Assembly (NCBI RefSeq): GCF_026229185.1 | Contig: NZ_JAGGJA010000010.1 | Coordinates: 101,335 to 165,334, forward strand | Reading direction: 5' to 3' | Source of the DNA: Fodinibius salsisoli | Lineage (GTDB): Bacteria; Bacteroidota; Rhodothermia; Balneolales; Balneolaceae | Length of the DNA: 64,000 bases | Shown here: in pieces, positions 1 through 7,568 of the stretch | Numbering within the stretch: the first letter of the stretch is position 1 | Layout: each line of letters starts with the position of its first letter | The notes under the pieces: generated by a model | The model's input: only the letters and a program-made list of their open reading frames with translations | Database searches by the model: none | What the model was told of the DNA's origin: nothing | Made by a program: the position numbers and the translations under genes

Positions 1-1027
1 GATTCCAGGCCGTTCGCAAGTGATAATCTTTTACATTGGGACTTTCTTCTACCATTGGCTCCACCGGAAATGAAATTGGATCATATTTATTCCACATATT
101 TACCCAGAGGGGAGCCTCGGAATTTTTGCCATTGGCTGTCAACCCGAGGGAATCCAAGGGAATTCTGTTGCCGTATGCTAAATCCCTAATTCTTTTATCG
201 CTTCGGAGAGCCATCATGGCAATGGGAGATCCCATTGTAATTAAGCGGCGTAATGTTAGTCGGTTATCTTCTTTAATTGATTTAAGCGTTATCAAGCTTT
301 TAACAAATGAGAGTGTATCTTCTAAGGCGGCATCTCCTTTGGTAAATGGCATTTCATGCTGTTCACGAAGTTTCCTGAGTTCGGATATATTTTTTTCGAG
401 TGCATTTGCTTCCTCCAATAACTCTGTCATGGATAGCTTATCCTCGGTGAATAGATAGTTGACCAAGTCAAATGCTACGACGGATCCGGCACTGTGACCA
501 ATAATGGTTATAGTAATGGTGCTGTCAGGGTCACTTAACAGGTTTCCTAAACGGTTGCCTATAAGGTGGTAAATTCTTGCCCTGATGGACTTTCTTCCAT
601 CCGAAGAGATATAGTAAAAAGCATCGGCCAGCCCATACAGCGCTAACTTTCGGATCGCTTTTTGGGGTAATAAGGTAAACCAATAACTGTCCGTAATGGC
701 TTTGATGACCCGCTGTCCCAAATAGTGCTGAGCGTCTTTTAATCGGTGACTCGCACCGAGATTTTGAGCATCAGATTCCTGATACTCCCAACCCCATTCT
801 GTAAAACAATGCTCAGCTTTATCCCACTCTTCTTGCTTATTTTCCTTTCGTAAGTATCGTTTAACCCCTGATTGCAGAGCTTCATACTCTTTCCTATGGG
901 AGAGCTCCATTTTGCGTTGAGGATCCTGAATTTCTCTTAGATCTTCACCATCAATTACCTTAGCTATCGTTGCCAGATTTTCATCCGGAGATATGCCATG
1001 TATATAAATGATCACTTGCTGATCCAT
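1..1027 (-). CDS. alpha/beta hydrolase (lipase/esterase-like), C-terminus cut by window edge
   Basis: The frame opens at an ATG (1027) preceded by a strong GGAGG site about seven bases upstream and stays open to the left edge, so the gene is partial (342 codons visible). The N-terminus contains VIIYIHGI, a typical first strand and oxyanion region of alpha/beta hydrolases. Near residue 177 there is an IIGHSAGS nucleophile elbow (GxSxG) followed by VVAFDLVNYL. Further on, LITMGSPIAMMALRS resembles the strand after the elbow in lipase-like and PGAP1/DUF676-like serine hydrolases. There is no signal peptide, so it is probably cytoplasmic. The substrate is unknown. The catalytic acid and His probably lie past the visible end. 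The family call is fairly safe, the specific function is not. Confidence 0.75.
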   Translation of the reverse strand, partial: MDQQVIIYIHGISPDENLATIAKVIDGEDLREIQDPQRKMELSHRKEYEALQSGVKRYLRKENKQEEWDKAEHCFTEWGWEYQESDAQNLGASHRLKDAQHYLGQRVIKAITDSYWFTLLPQKAIRKLALYGLADAFYYISSDGRKSIRARIYHLIGNRLGNLLSDPDSTITITIIGHSAGSVVAFDLVNYLFTEDKLSMTELLEEANALEKNISELRKLREQHEMPFTKGDAALEDTLSFVKSLITLKSIKEDNRLTLRRLITMGSPIAMMALRSDKRIRDLAYGNRIPLDSLGLTANGKNSEAPLWVNMWNKYDPISFPVEPMVEESPNVKDYHLRTAWN

Positions 1028-1233
1028 ATCTTACCTCCCTCAGTTATTGTTTTCCGGTAAACCAGACGTTCCTCTTTCAATAGAAGATTAGTTGCAGAAA
1101 CCTTTATGTGTTTTTTTACCCTGGGTTGACATTATTACTTCTGGCCTGCACACCGAGTCTTTGCATAGCAGAGTGAGTGGGCACATCAAAACTCAAGGCC
1201 CTATTATTTAGCTGAGTTTAACATTTTACCCAA

Positions 1234-2463
1234 CTACTCATAAATAGATTTAGAGCTATACTTTAGCGGGGCAGTGAGCAGAGCTTTGGTTCCTTTTCCC
1301 GGTTGAGATATAATTTCCAGATTCCCACCAAGCATTTTCATGCGTTCTCGAATATTAAACAGTCCAAAGCCTCCTTTTTTTATTAGTGTGTTCTTTTCTC
1401 GCTTATAATTAAAACCCTTTCCGGTATCTCTTACGATTATTAGAATATGGTTATCTGCTCTTTTAAGTTTTATTGAGGCTTCAACTACATCGGTATGCTT
1501 GATAATGTTAAAGCATAATTCCCTGACACTCTCATATAAAACTTTATGGGTTTCTTCACTAACTGGCTTCTGTTGGCTATCATCCTCCACGGTAATTTCC
1601 AATTCATATTTTTCCATCTTTTGGGCCAGCCATTTTAACAGGTCCGCAATATTTTCATTTATATATAAGGGCGGAGGCTTCAGCTCATTTACGAAATTTC
1701 GGGTATTCTTATTGGCCATAAGCAATACCTCCTTTATATCACTGATTTTTCCTAAAACGTCATCTTTGTGAGCCGAATTCTTTAATTGATCCAGTTTGAT
1801 AATACTTAAATCTAACAATTGTCCCACATGGTCGTGAAGAAACCTGGCAATGTCATTGCGTTCCTTTTCTTTGGTACTATTTAATTGATAGGTTAGTGCT
1901 TGAAGTTGATCTTTATATTCTTCCAGCTTGGAGGTCCGTTCTTTAACCTTTCTATCAAGGATCTTATTCATTTTTTTTAGCTTTTTTTGAGTCTGGACCC
2001 TTGAGGTTACTTCAATAGCGATATTGATTATTCCCCTGACATTGCCTTCAGAATCCCTAATCGGGCTAAATGTATAATCAAACCATGCCTTTTCAGGATT
2101 TTCATTGCGCAAGAGTATAAACTCAGCACTACCATAGAAGTCAGATTTCCCATTTAAAGCACGATTAATCTGGGGCTCGATGGTATCGCGGGCTTCAGAC
2201 CAAATATCCAGGAAGGGGCGGCCGAGTGATTCTGGCTTTTTGCCCAGCAGGGGACGGTAGGCATTATTATAAATACTGATTAAGTTTTTTCCCCACCCTA
2301 TCACGATAGGAAAGTCGATTTCCAGGATGATATTGACGATATCAGACAGGGTGGAAGGCCAATCTTTTATAGGTCCCAAAGGGTTTTGTGACCAATCTTT
2401 TTCATGGATAAGCCTTCTTATTTCTCCTTTCTTTTTGGGCAATCCTGGCTGCTTACTTGGCAT
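1234..2463 (-). CDS. PAS-domain sensor histidine kinase (HisKA_3/NarX type), orphan
   Basis: Predicted 409-aa soluble sensor kinase. The frame is open further upstream (to 2586), but I chose the ATG at 2463 because GGAGGAGG lies just before it and the upstream extension would translate an intergenic repeat. The N-terminus DWSQNPLGPIKDW opens a PAS domain of the type often found in two-component sensors, with a PAC-like FSPIRDSEGNVRGI near residue 130. A coiled coil follows, then the dimerisation box ERNDIARFLHDHVGQLL with His 210 as phosphoacceptor, and an HATPase domain with N-box ELCFNIIKH, DTGKGF and GGFGLFNIRERM. HisKA_3 kinases usually pair with LuxR-type regulators, but none is encoded nearby. 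It has no transmembrane segment, so it probably senses a cytoplasmic signal. Confidence 0.88.
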   Translation of the reverse strand: MPSKQPGLPKKKGEIRRLIHEKDWSQNPLGPIKDWPSTLSDIVNIILEIDFPIVIGWGKNLISIYNNAYRPLLGKKPESLGRPFLDIWSEARDTIEPQINRALNGKSDFYGSAEFILLRNENPEKAWFDYTFSPIRDSEGNVRGIINIAIEVTSRVQTQKKLKKMNKILDRKVKERTSKLEEYKDQLQALTYQLNSTKEKERNDIARFLHDHVGQLLDLSIIKLDQLKNSAHKDDVLGKISDIKEVLLMANKNTRNFVNELKPPPLYINENIADLLKWLAQKMEKYELEITVEDDSQQKPVSEETHKVLYESVRELCFNIIKHTDVVEASIKLKRADNHILIIVRDTGKGFNYKREKNTLIKKGGFGLFNIRERMKMLGGNLEIISQPGKGTKALLTAPLKYSSKSIYE

Positions 2464-2536
2464 ATAACCTCCTCCCAAAATTAATATAACCTGTTTAGGG
2501 GTTTGAATTTGTGGCAAATAACCGACATTTATCCCT

Positions 2537-2667
2537 CTTGTCATCTTGCCCCCAATCTCCCGATGCATCGGAACGGTGGTAGCCAACGATGATCTACTGT
2601 CAGCTCATATCAACAGCCCCCAACTTTAGGAGATCCTGATCCCGAGCATTCGGGACAGGATGACAAG
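2537..2667. repeat. 131-bp intergenic palindromic repeat (GTCAT family, copy 1)
   Basis: The arms CTTGTCATC (2537-2545) and GATGACAAG (2659-2667) are a perfect 9-bp inverted repeat. Inside lie smaller palindromes, CCGATGCATCGG and CCCGAGCATTCGGG. The GTCAT...TGTCCCGA...TCGGGA...GATCTCC pattern recurs at 41167-41257, which suggests a dispersed repeat family similar in style to the GTCATTGCGAG repeats common in bacterial intergenic DNA. It sits directly upstream of the histidine kinase. Confidence 0.6.
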
Positions 2668-2931
2668 AAAGCTAGTTTCAACCGCTAAACGCGTTACCTA
2701 GACTATTATAAAAATATAAAAAAGTACCGAAACTTTATGCCTCTATCTTTAATTACCTGTTTGGGAAGGATAAATTCAATTAAAAAAAAGGCCGGTAATC
2801 GCACTAATAAGAATAAACTGGTGACAAACGGTTGCTATATGGACTACTGTGTTTGAACGAGGGAGGGACCCCTTAGAGCGCTGGTTACCCTGCTCTCAAG
2901 TCATTTTAGAGACTAGATCATTTATTTGATT

Positions 2932-3209
2932 TCATCTTGTTTTAAAGCACAAATAAACAAGAAAAGCAGTAATAAATATGGTAACTATATCAGAAATTAA
3001 AGTACCAATACCATATTCTGTTTTCTTTTTCCTGCTCTTGATAAATTCTTTACCCCTTAACATTACAATTACCAACATCATTACGATGAATCCCACACCA
3101 CTAAAGGATCAATACCAATAGTTATAAAAAAATCATTGATGAATTCAGCTAACGCCTCCCGTTTAATTTGAAAAAATGTAAAGGACAAATTGGTTGAGTG
3201 TTTTTGAAT
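2932..3209 (-). pseudogene. decayed small membrane-protein gene (apparent frameshift)
   Basis: On the minus strand an open frame without a start (from 3209) reads TFFQIKREALAEFINDFFIT and continues in another frame near 3100-3112 as GFIVMMLVIVMLRG, ending in DIVTIFITAFLVYLCFKTR before a stop at 2932. Each half looks protein-like, with two hydrophobic segments and a basic linker between them, and a single-base indel would join them. No start codon lies in the first frame. I read it as a remnant of a two-TM protein of unknown family. Alternatively the 49-aa ORF from the ATG at 3081 is a functional small membrane protein. Confidence 0.35.
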
Positions 3210-3257
3210 TTAAAGTAAGCAGGCTAACGATATTGCACATAAACTGCCCCATGGAAT

Positions 3258-3275
3258 CTCCCGACGGGTCGGGAG
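3258..3275. repeat. REP-like perfect palindrome
   Basis: CTCCCGAC and GTCGGGAG form a perfect 8-bp stem with a two-base spacer. It lies in the non-coding stretch between the decayed membrane gene and the toxin gene. The rest of 3210-3375 shows no gene that I can support. Confidence 0.45.
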
Positions 3276-3375
3276 GCCACGCAGTGGCACCCCGGCGGGT
3301 CCAGTAGCGGTTATACCACCAAAGTAAGTAGTAATTTTCTTAGAGGTAATCTAAAGGCGGGTTAGGGACAACTGC

Positions 3376-3708
3376 CTATTTGATTTTACTAAATTGCCCC
3401 GACTCGTAATTTTTAATAACTGGTTCCAACTTTTCAATTAAAGGCAGAAGATCTTCATAAATATTTGTAGGTGCTATAAGAAGAAACACATGTATTTCAG
3501 AATTTTGAATAGGTTGCTGGAAACTCAAATTCCGATCACTTGTTATAAAAATATCAAAATCCTTTTCAGCTTTTGATAACAAAGGTCCATCTTTTGCACC
3601 GGCCCAATTCATCTCCGGGACTGTAGTTACATCAAAATCAGGATCTAATTCTTCAACTCTGTATTTCAATTTCTTAGGAAGGCATTCGTCCAATAGAATC
3701 TTAATCAT
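3376..3708 (-). CDS. DUF5615 family PIN-like protein (putative toxin)
   Basis: This 110-aa protein opens MIKILLDECLPKKLK, with acidic Asp7/Glu8, followed by TVPEMNWAGAKDGPLL and IFITSDRNLSFQQ. These are the hallmark segments of DUF5615 proteins, which are PIN-fold (VapC-like) putative nucleases; Asp7 and Asp58 are the likely metal-binding acids. The start overlaps the end of the upstream DUF433 gene by four bases, the usual translational coupling of this pair. By family knowledge it would be the toxin, probably an RNase, but its target is unknown. It lies in a repeat-rich accessory stretch beside a tRNA gene, which fits a mobile or selfish module. Confidence 0.85.
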   Translation of the reverse strand: MIKILLDECLPKKLKYRVEELDPDFDVTTVPEMNWAGAKDGPLLSKAEKDFDIFITSDRNLSFQQPIQNSEIHVFLLIAPTNIYEDLLPLIEKLEPVIKNYESGQFSKIK

Positions 3709-3920
3709 TGGGGCTGAAGAAGCTGATTTTTAAAGGATTCAAGTACTTCAATAGCTTGTTGACGGGAAACGGTAGGATAATCTTCTAAAAATTCCTGAAC
3801 CGTATGATCAGCTTCTAAATATTCTATAAAAGTTTTAACAGGAACCCTTGTTCCTTTAAATACAGGAGTTCCACCAAGAATATCTTTTCGTTGTTCAATG
3901 AGTTTATTAGAAAGACTCAT
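3705..3920 (-). CDS. DUF433 domain protein (putative antitoxin)
   Basis: This 71-aa protein contains ILGGTPVFKGTRVPVKTFIE, DHTVQEFLEDYPTVSRQQAIEVL, the diagnostic DUF433 pattern (GxPxxxGTRxPV...FLxxYPxxxxxxI). These are small winged-helix-like proteins that pair with DUF5615 toxins. The stop overlaps the toxin start by four bases. Antitoxin genes of such pairs usually autoregulate their operon; I see no clear operator in the upstream 3921-4000. Confidence 0.87.
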   Translation of the reverse strand: MSLSNKLIEQRKDILGGTPVFKGTRVPVKTFIEYLEADHTVQEFLEDYPTVSRQQAIEVLESFKNQLLQPQ

Positions 3921-4331
3921 AACTTAGAATAAGAGTTAAGGAATTTACTTTTATCAAGATAAGCAACGACTAAGTCATTTAGAAATTTCTTGAAAAGTTT
4001 AGCAGTTGCCCTAACGATTTGTGTATAATCGGCGTGCGGCGTGTTGTTGAATTAGCAACTAACGAAGGAAAGATACTCAGCGAGAAACGAATGACATGAG
4101 CCCCGTCTGGCCAAGACAAACCGGGAATTAGGATTTTTGGAAAGCTAAATTACTGCGATGCAGATTTTTGACGGTGTTAAGACTGCCCCAAGAAGAAGCT
4201 GAAAAATAGAATGCTATGTTGTACTCTGGGGGAATAGACAATACAGATAATGTCGATACATAACAGATGTTATGTGTTTAAATGGAGGGAGATACATACA
4301 GATAAGTTGGGAAGAGGAAGGGAGAAAATGA
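3921..4331. other. non-coding stretch upstream of the toxin-antitoxin pair
   Basis: About 410 bases with no supportable ORF on either strand. Several short TAAC/GTT-containing pieces are present (for example around 4010-4070), but I could not build an integron attC site from them. The stretch presumably contains the toxin-antitoxin promoter on the minus strand. Confidence 0.4.
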
Positions 4332-4364
4332 AAAAGCCCGAACTCATCACGAGCTAAGGCTTTT
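4332..4364 (-). terminator. Rho-independent terminator of the tRNA-Val transcript
   Basis: Read on the minus strand, AAAAGCC and GGCTTTT pair around an inner CTC...GAG hairpin, and the stem runs into TTTTTC. It lies a few bases downstream of the tRNA 3' end. Confidence 0.6.
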
Positions 4365-4370
4365 ATTACG

Positions 4371-4448
4371 TGGTGGGTGCTACTGGATTCGAACCAGTGA
4401 CCTCTACCTTGTCGGGGTAGCGCTCTAAACCAACTGAGCTAAGCACCC
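4371..4448 (-). tRNA. tRNA-Val(GAC), CCA encoded, C at position 33
   Basis: The cloverleaf folds cleanly: 7-bp acceptor GGGTGCT/AGCACCC, D-arm GCTC...GAGC, anticodon stem CTACC/GGTAG, T-arm ACTGG-TTCGAAT-CCAGT, discriminator A and encoded CCA (78 nt). The seven-base anticodon loop is CCGACAA, giving anticodon GAC (Val). Position 33 is therefore C instead of the near-universal U, which is unusual (see findings). A terminator follows. No other tRNA genes were seen in the window. Confidence 0.9.
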
Positions 4449-4637
4449 AAAATTATTTGTCTTAAATCCACAAATAACAAGAGCGGCTAATATAGGTATC
4501 TTTACGGCAATTTAGCAAACAATTATTACACTTATCTGCATTAGAAGCCGCGATGAAAGATTTGCTCCTTTTTGCTTTCAGCTGTAGCACAGGTTTTGTA
4601 TTTTTGGGTTTGTATAAATTACGGTTTAAAATATTAT

Positions 4638-5093
4638 ATGTCTCAACGAAGAGAAGCACGAAAGGCAGTCTTACAAGCGCTTTACGCCAACGAAATAGGT
4701 AAAGGGCAATGGACTCAGATCATTCGGTCCGTCATAAAGCCTAAGATTAACAACAGTGATACCTTTTCATTTGCAGAAAAACTTTTTTTAAAAGTTGTCA
4801 ATAACCAGGAAACCATTGATGAGGTTATCCAATCTCATATCAATAACTGGCGCATTGGGCGGTTAAATAAAGTAGACTTGATGGTGTTGCGGCTGGCTAT
4901 TGCAGAATTTTTATATTTTGAGCAGATTCCTACCAAGGTAACTATTAACGAAGCTATTGAAGTGGCTAAAAAGTTCTCGACACAGAAATCCGGGAATTTT
5001 GTTAATGGTATTCTCGATTCTGCTTTAAAACAGCTTCAGGATGACGGTCGCATCCAGAAAAAAGGTCGGGGACGTATTGAAACCTCTCTCTAA
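4638..5093 (+). CDS. nusB: transcription antitermination factor NusB
   Basis: A 151-aa all-helical RNA-binding protein. I start it at the ATG at 4638 (SQRREARKAVLQALYANEIG), because NusB proteins begin with this R.ARk.alQaLY pattern; the frame is open 22 codons upstream but without conservation. The C-terminal half has RLNKVDLMVLRLAIAEFLYF and PTKVTINEAIEVAKKFSTQK followed by FVNGILDSAL, all NusB signatures. NusB with NusE binds boxA RNA in rRNA operon antitermination. It is followed after 27 bases by the phosphatase gene and then ychF, all co-directional. Confidence 0.95.
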   Translation: MSQRREARKAVLQALYANEIGKGQWTQIIRSVIKPKINNSDTFSFAEKLFLKVVNNQETIDEVIQSHINNWRIGRLNKVDLMVLRLAIAEFLYFEQIPTKVTINEAIEVAKKFSTQKSGNFVNGILDSALKQLQDDGRIQKKGRGRIETSL

Positions 5094-5120
5094 TGAGAAA
5101 TAAGTATTGGGTTTATTAGC

Positions 5121-5786
5121 GTGGACAAGCAAAAATACATAGCGATAGGAGATATCCATGGATGTTTCCAAACAATGAAGGCCCTGATTAATAAATTAGA
5201 CGGCTTTTATGATCGCACTTTTGTATTTGTAGGAGACTATATAGACCGGGGACCGGGCTCAAAGCAGGTGGTGGATTTTTTGCTTGACTTTAGAAAGCAG
5301 GTCGATTGCATCTTTTTACGGGGCAACCACGAGCAGATGATGCTCGATGCCATTGACAAGGGGGAGATGCATCTCTGGTTGATGAATGGAGGCGACACCA
5401 CCGTGAGCTCTTATAAAGTTGACAGCCGACGCTTTAACCTTCCGGATGAGCACGACCAGTTTTATCGATCTACGGAGTTTTACTACGATACCCCCAACTT
5501 CTTTTTTGTTCATGCGGGCTTATCGCCATCCAAAACCATTAGTGAGTCAATCCTGGATGAGAAACAAGTACAGCAATTTTTGTGGGAGCGTTCGCATTTG
5601 AACACGGCAAAAAAGCCCTGGGAGAAGCCCGTCGTCTTTGGGCATACACCACGCCCAAGCCCTACCAATGAGTCTCAAATGATTGGCATTGATACCGGCT
5701 GTGTATATAACCGGAGAGGTTATGGAAAGCTTACGGCCGTCAAGCTGCCCGAGAAAGAGTTCATTCAACAGGATTGTATCGATTAA
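5121..5786 (+). CDS. metallophosphoesterase, PPP-type serine/threonine protein phosphatase
   Basis: This 221-aa protein starts at a GTG. It carries the PPP family signatures in order: IAIGDIHGC near residue 7, FVGDYIDRGPGS, LRGNHEQM, FFVHAGL and VFGHTP, which supply the His, Asp and Asn ligands of the two-metal centre. The size and motif set match bacterial PrpA/PrpB and ApaH-like phosphatases. The substrate could be phosphoprotein or a dinucleotide polyphosphate; the sequence does not decide. It lies between nusB and ychF on the same strand, probably in one transcription unit. Confidence 0.9.
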   Translation: MDKQKYIAIGDIHGCFQTMKALINKLDGFYDRTFVFVGDYIDRGPGSKQVVDFLLDFRKQVDCIFLRGNHEQMMLDAIDKGEMHLWLMNGGDTTVSSYKVDSRRFNLPDEHDQFYRSTEFYYDTPNFFFVHAGLSPSKTISESILDEKQVQQFLWERSHLNTAKKPWEKPVVFGHTPRPSPTNESQMIGIDTGCVYNRRGYGKLTAVKLPEKEFIQQDCID

Positions 5787-5817
5787 TTAATTTTAAAATT
5801 TTAGTAACTGAGTTTTC

Positions 5818-6912
5818 ATGAGCTTACGATGTGGAATAGTTGGATTACCTAATGTTGGAAAATCCACCCTTTTTAATGCCTTGAGTGATGCCGGAGCAGA
5901 TGCGGCGAACTTTCCTTTCTGTACCATCGATCCCAATGTAGGGGTCGTGCCGGTGCCCGATGAGCGACTGGACAATCTGCACGAAATTGTCGGATCCAAA
6001 GAAAAGATTCCTACCAGTGTAGAATTTGTGGATATTGCCGGCCTGGTAAAAGGGGCCTCCGAAGGTAAAGGGAAGGGTAATGCGTTCTTGTCACACATCA
6101 GGGAGGTAGATCTCATTGTGCATGTAGTGCGCTGTTTCCAGGATGAAAATGTCATCCACGTGGAGGGCGATGTAGATCCCCAAAGAGATATTCACATCAT
6201 CGAGGATGAGCTTATCCTTAAAGATCTTGAATCCGTGGAGAAGCGGCTGGAAAGCCTCAAGAAAGCTGCCAAGAGTGGAGACAAAGAGGATGTCCGCAAG
6301 CTTGAAATTGTACAAGGCTTAAAAGAGCATCTGGAAGTGGGTAATGCAGCACGTACATACGAGGTTTCTGAGGAAGAACGACAAGCCTACCGTGAACTGT
6401 TTTTGCTTTCCGAAAAGCCGGTTCTATATGCCTGCAATGTCTCAGAAGATGATCTCGATTCCGGGAACGACTGGGTAGATGAGGTCCGGGAGATTGCGGC
6501 TGAATTTGAGGATGAAGTCGTAACGTTTTGTGCAAAGATAGAGTCTGAGATTGCCGAGCTGCCCGAGGATGAAAAACAGCTTTTCCTGGAAGAGTTGGGG
6601 ATTTCCAGTGCGGGATTAGATCGACTTATTCAGGCTGCTTACGAAGAACTGGGACTGATTACTTATTTTACCTCCGGACCAAAGGAATCCCGGGCATGGA
6701 CCGTTCGCAAGGGATCTACTGCACCGGAAGCTGCGGGCGTAATTCACAGTGATTTCGAACGTGGATTCATCCGTGCCGAGACTGTTAGCTATGAAACGTA
6801 TAAAGAGTTGGGATCCGAGAAGGCCGTTAAAGATGCGGGTGAAATGCGCCAGGAAGGAAAAGATTACATTGTTCAGGATGGCGATGTCATGCTCTTCCGT
6901 TTTAATGTATAA
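5818..6912 (+). CDS. ychF: redox-regulated ATPase YchF (OLA1 family)
   Basis: A 364-aa TRAFAC P-loop protein. It has the G1 motif [12 protein letters not shown] near residue 7, [14 protein letters not shown] (switch), [20 protein letters not shown] (G3), and NVSEDDL in place of the NKxD G4 motif, which explains the ATP preference of the family. A coiled-coil region sits in the middle and a C-terminal TGS domain is present ([17 protein letters not shown] to the end). The family binds ribosomes and is linked to stress and oxidative responses. Full length, normal in all respects. Confidence 0.97.
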   Translation: MSLRCGIVGLPNVGKSTLFNALSDAGADAANFPFCTIDPNVGVVPVPDERLDNLHEIVGSKEKIPTSVEFVDIAGLVKGASEGKGKGNAFLSHIREVDLIVHVVRCFQDENVIHVEGDVDPQRDIHIIEDELILKDLESVEKRLESLKKAAKSGDKEDVRKLEIVQGLKEHLEVGNAARTYEVSEEERQAYRELFLLSEKPVLYACNVSEDDLDSGNDWVDEVREIAAEFEDEVVTFCAKIESEIAELPEDEKQLFLEELGISSAGLDRLIQAAYEELGLITYFTSGPKESRAWTVRKGSTAPEAAGVIHSDFERGFIRAETVSYETYKELGSEKAVKDAGEMRQEGKDYIVQDGDVMLFRFNV

Positions 6913-6935
6913 TCATCCCGATAGAATTTTTATAG

Positions 6936-6967
6936 ACCGTCAGATGGCTGTTAGGCCGTCCGACGGT
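6936..6967. terminator. bidirectional hairpin terminator between convergent genes
   Basis: ACCGTC (6936-6941) pairs with GACGGT (6962-6967), with an inner GATGGC/GCCGTC stem and a TGTTAG loop. It gives a nearly continuous 13-bp stem, followed by TTAATAAAA on the plus side and preceded by A/T-rich sequence on the other. It lies between the end of ychF and the end of the SPOR gene. Confidence 0.6.
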
Positions 6968-6982
6968 TAATAAAACAGGTTA

Positions 6983-7564
6983 TTACAGACTCACTTCTTT
7001 ATCTTCTTTCATCTCGAATGAAACCGTATCTGCTGGAACACTTCCGGGATTGATTTCATCGGGAACGATCCATGCATCCGGATATCTCTTTTTTACAGCC
7101 TGGGTAAACTGTATGGCCCGGGTCCGACTTTGAAAGTCCCCGACATGCACTTTGTAGTAGGGCTGTTTAAAGCTGATATAAGATTTAGCCCGATAGTTGG
7201 GCATCTCTTCAGTGATCCACTGGTTGAATCCTTCGGCCGTAGTATCAGCCCGCTGGATGTCACGGGTAGAGATAAGCTGTATTCGGTAACCCCGGTAGGG
7301 ATTGTTATCAGTAGTTGAGCTGGTAGTATCTTCTTTTAGGAAGGCGCGGGGAATTTCCAGCTGCTCTGAACGCTGTAAGTCAGCCAAATGATTCCTGTTT
7401 TGATCCAGCAGCTGTTCCAAAGCCATGGCCTCTTCTTCTGTAAGAGTTCCAGAATCGGGGCTATCGCCACCTGAGGGACCCGATGAGCTTGATTTTTGGA
7501 CCGTACCGCATGAACTGAGTAGAAGAGTCGTTAGACATAGGATTAAAAGCGAAATGTTTTTCAT
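6983..7564 (-). CDS. SPOR-domain lipoprotein
   Basis: A 193-aa predicted lipoprotein. I start it at the ATG at 7564 because it opens a signal peptide, KNISLLILCLTTLLLSSCG, with lipobox Cys at residue 19. The upstream open frame overlaps the end of the aldehyde-dehydrogenase-like gene. After a Ser/Gly-rich linker and an acidic helix, residues from about 90 form a SPOR fold: YRIQLISTRD ... YYKVHVGDFQSRTRAIQFTQAVKKRYPDAWIV. SPOR domains bind glycan strands lacking stem peptides at division sites. It lies four bases after the preceding gene, so it is probably co-transcribed, although its role has no clear link to deoxyribose catabolism. Confidence 0.85.
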   Translation of the reverse strand: MKNISLLILCLTTLLLSSCGTVQKSSSSGPSGGDSPDSGTLTEEEAMALEQLLDQNRNHLADLQRSEQLEIPRAFLKEDTTSSTTDNNPYRGYRIQLISTRDIQRADTTAEGFNQWITEEMPNYRAKSYISFKQPYYKVHVGDFQSRTRAIQFTQAVKKRYPDAWIVPDEINPGSVPADTVSFEMKEDKEVSL

Positions 7565-7568
7565 AATC

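Noticed and set aside
36..458. 140-aa plus-strand ORF at the left edge
   Set aside because: It is the shadow of the minus-strand hydrolase gene (1-1027), which has a clear GHSAG motif and ribosome binding site.
2464..2586. 41-residue N-terminal extension of the histidine kinase
   Set aside because: It would translate part of the intergenic repeat, and a strong ribosome binding site precedes the ATG at 2463.
3990..4100. Possible integron attC site near the toxin-antitoxin pair
   Set aside because: GTT and AAC triplets occur, but no R'/R'' core pair with the required spacing and bulges could be built, and no integrase is present.
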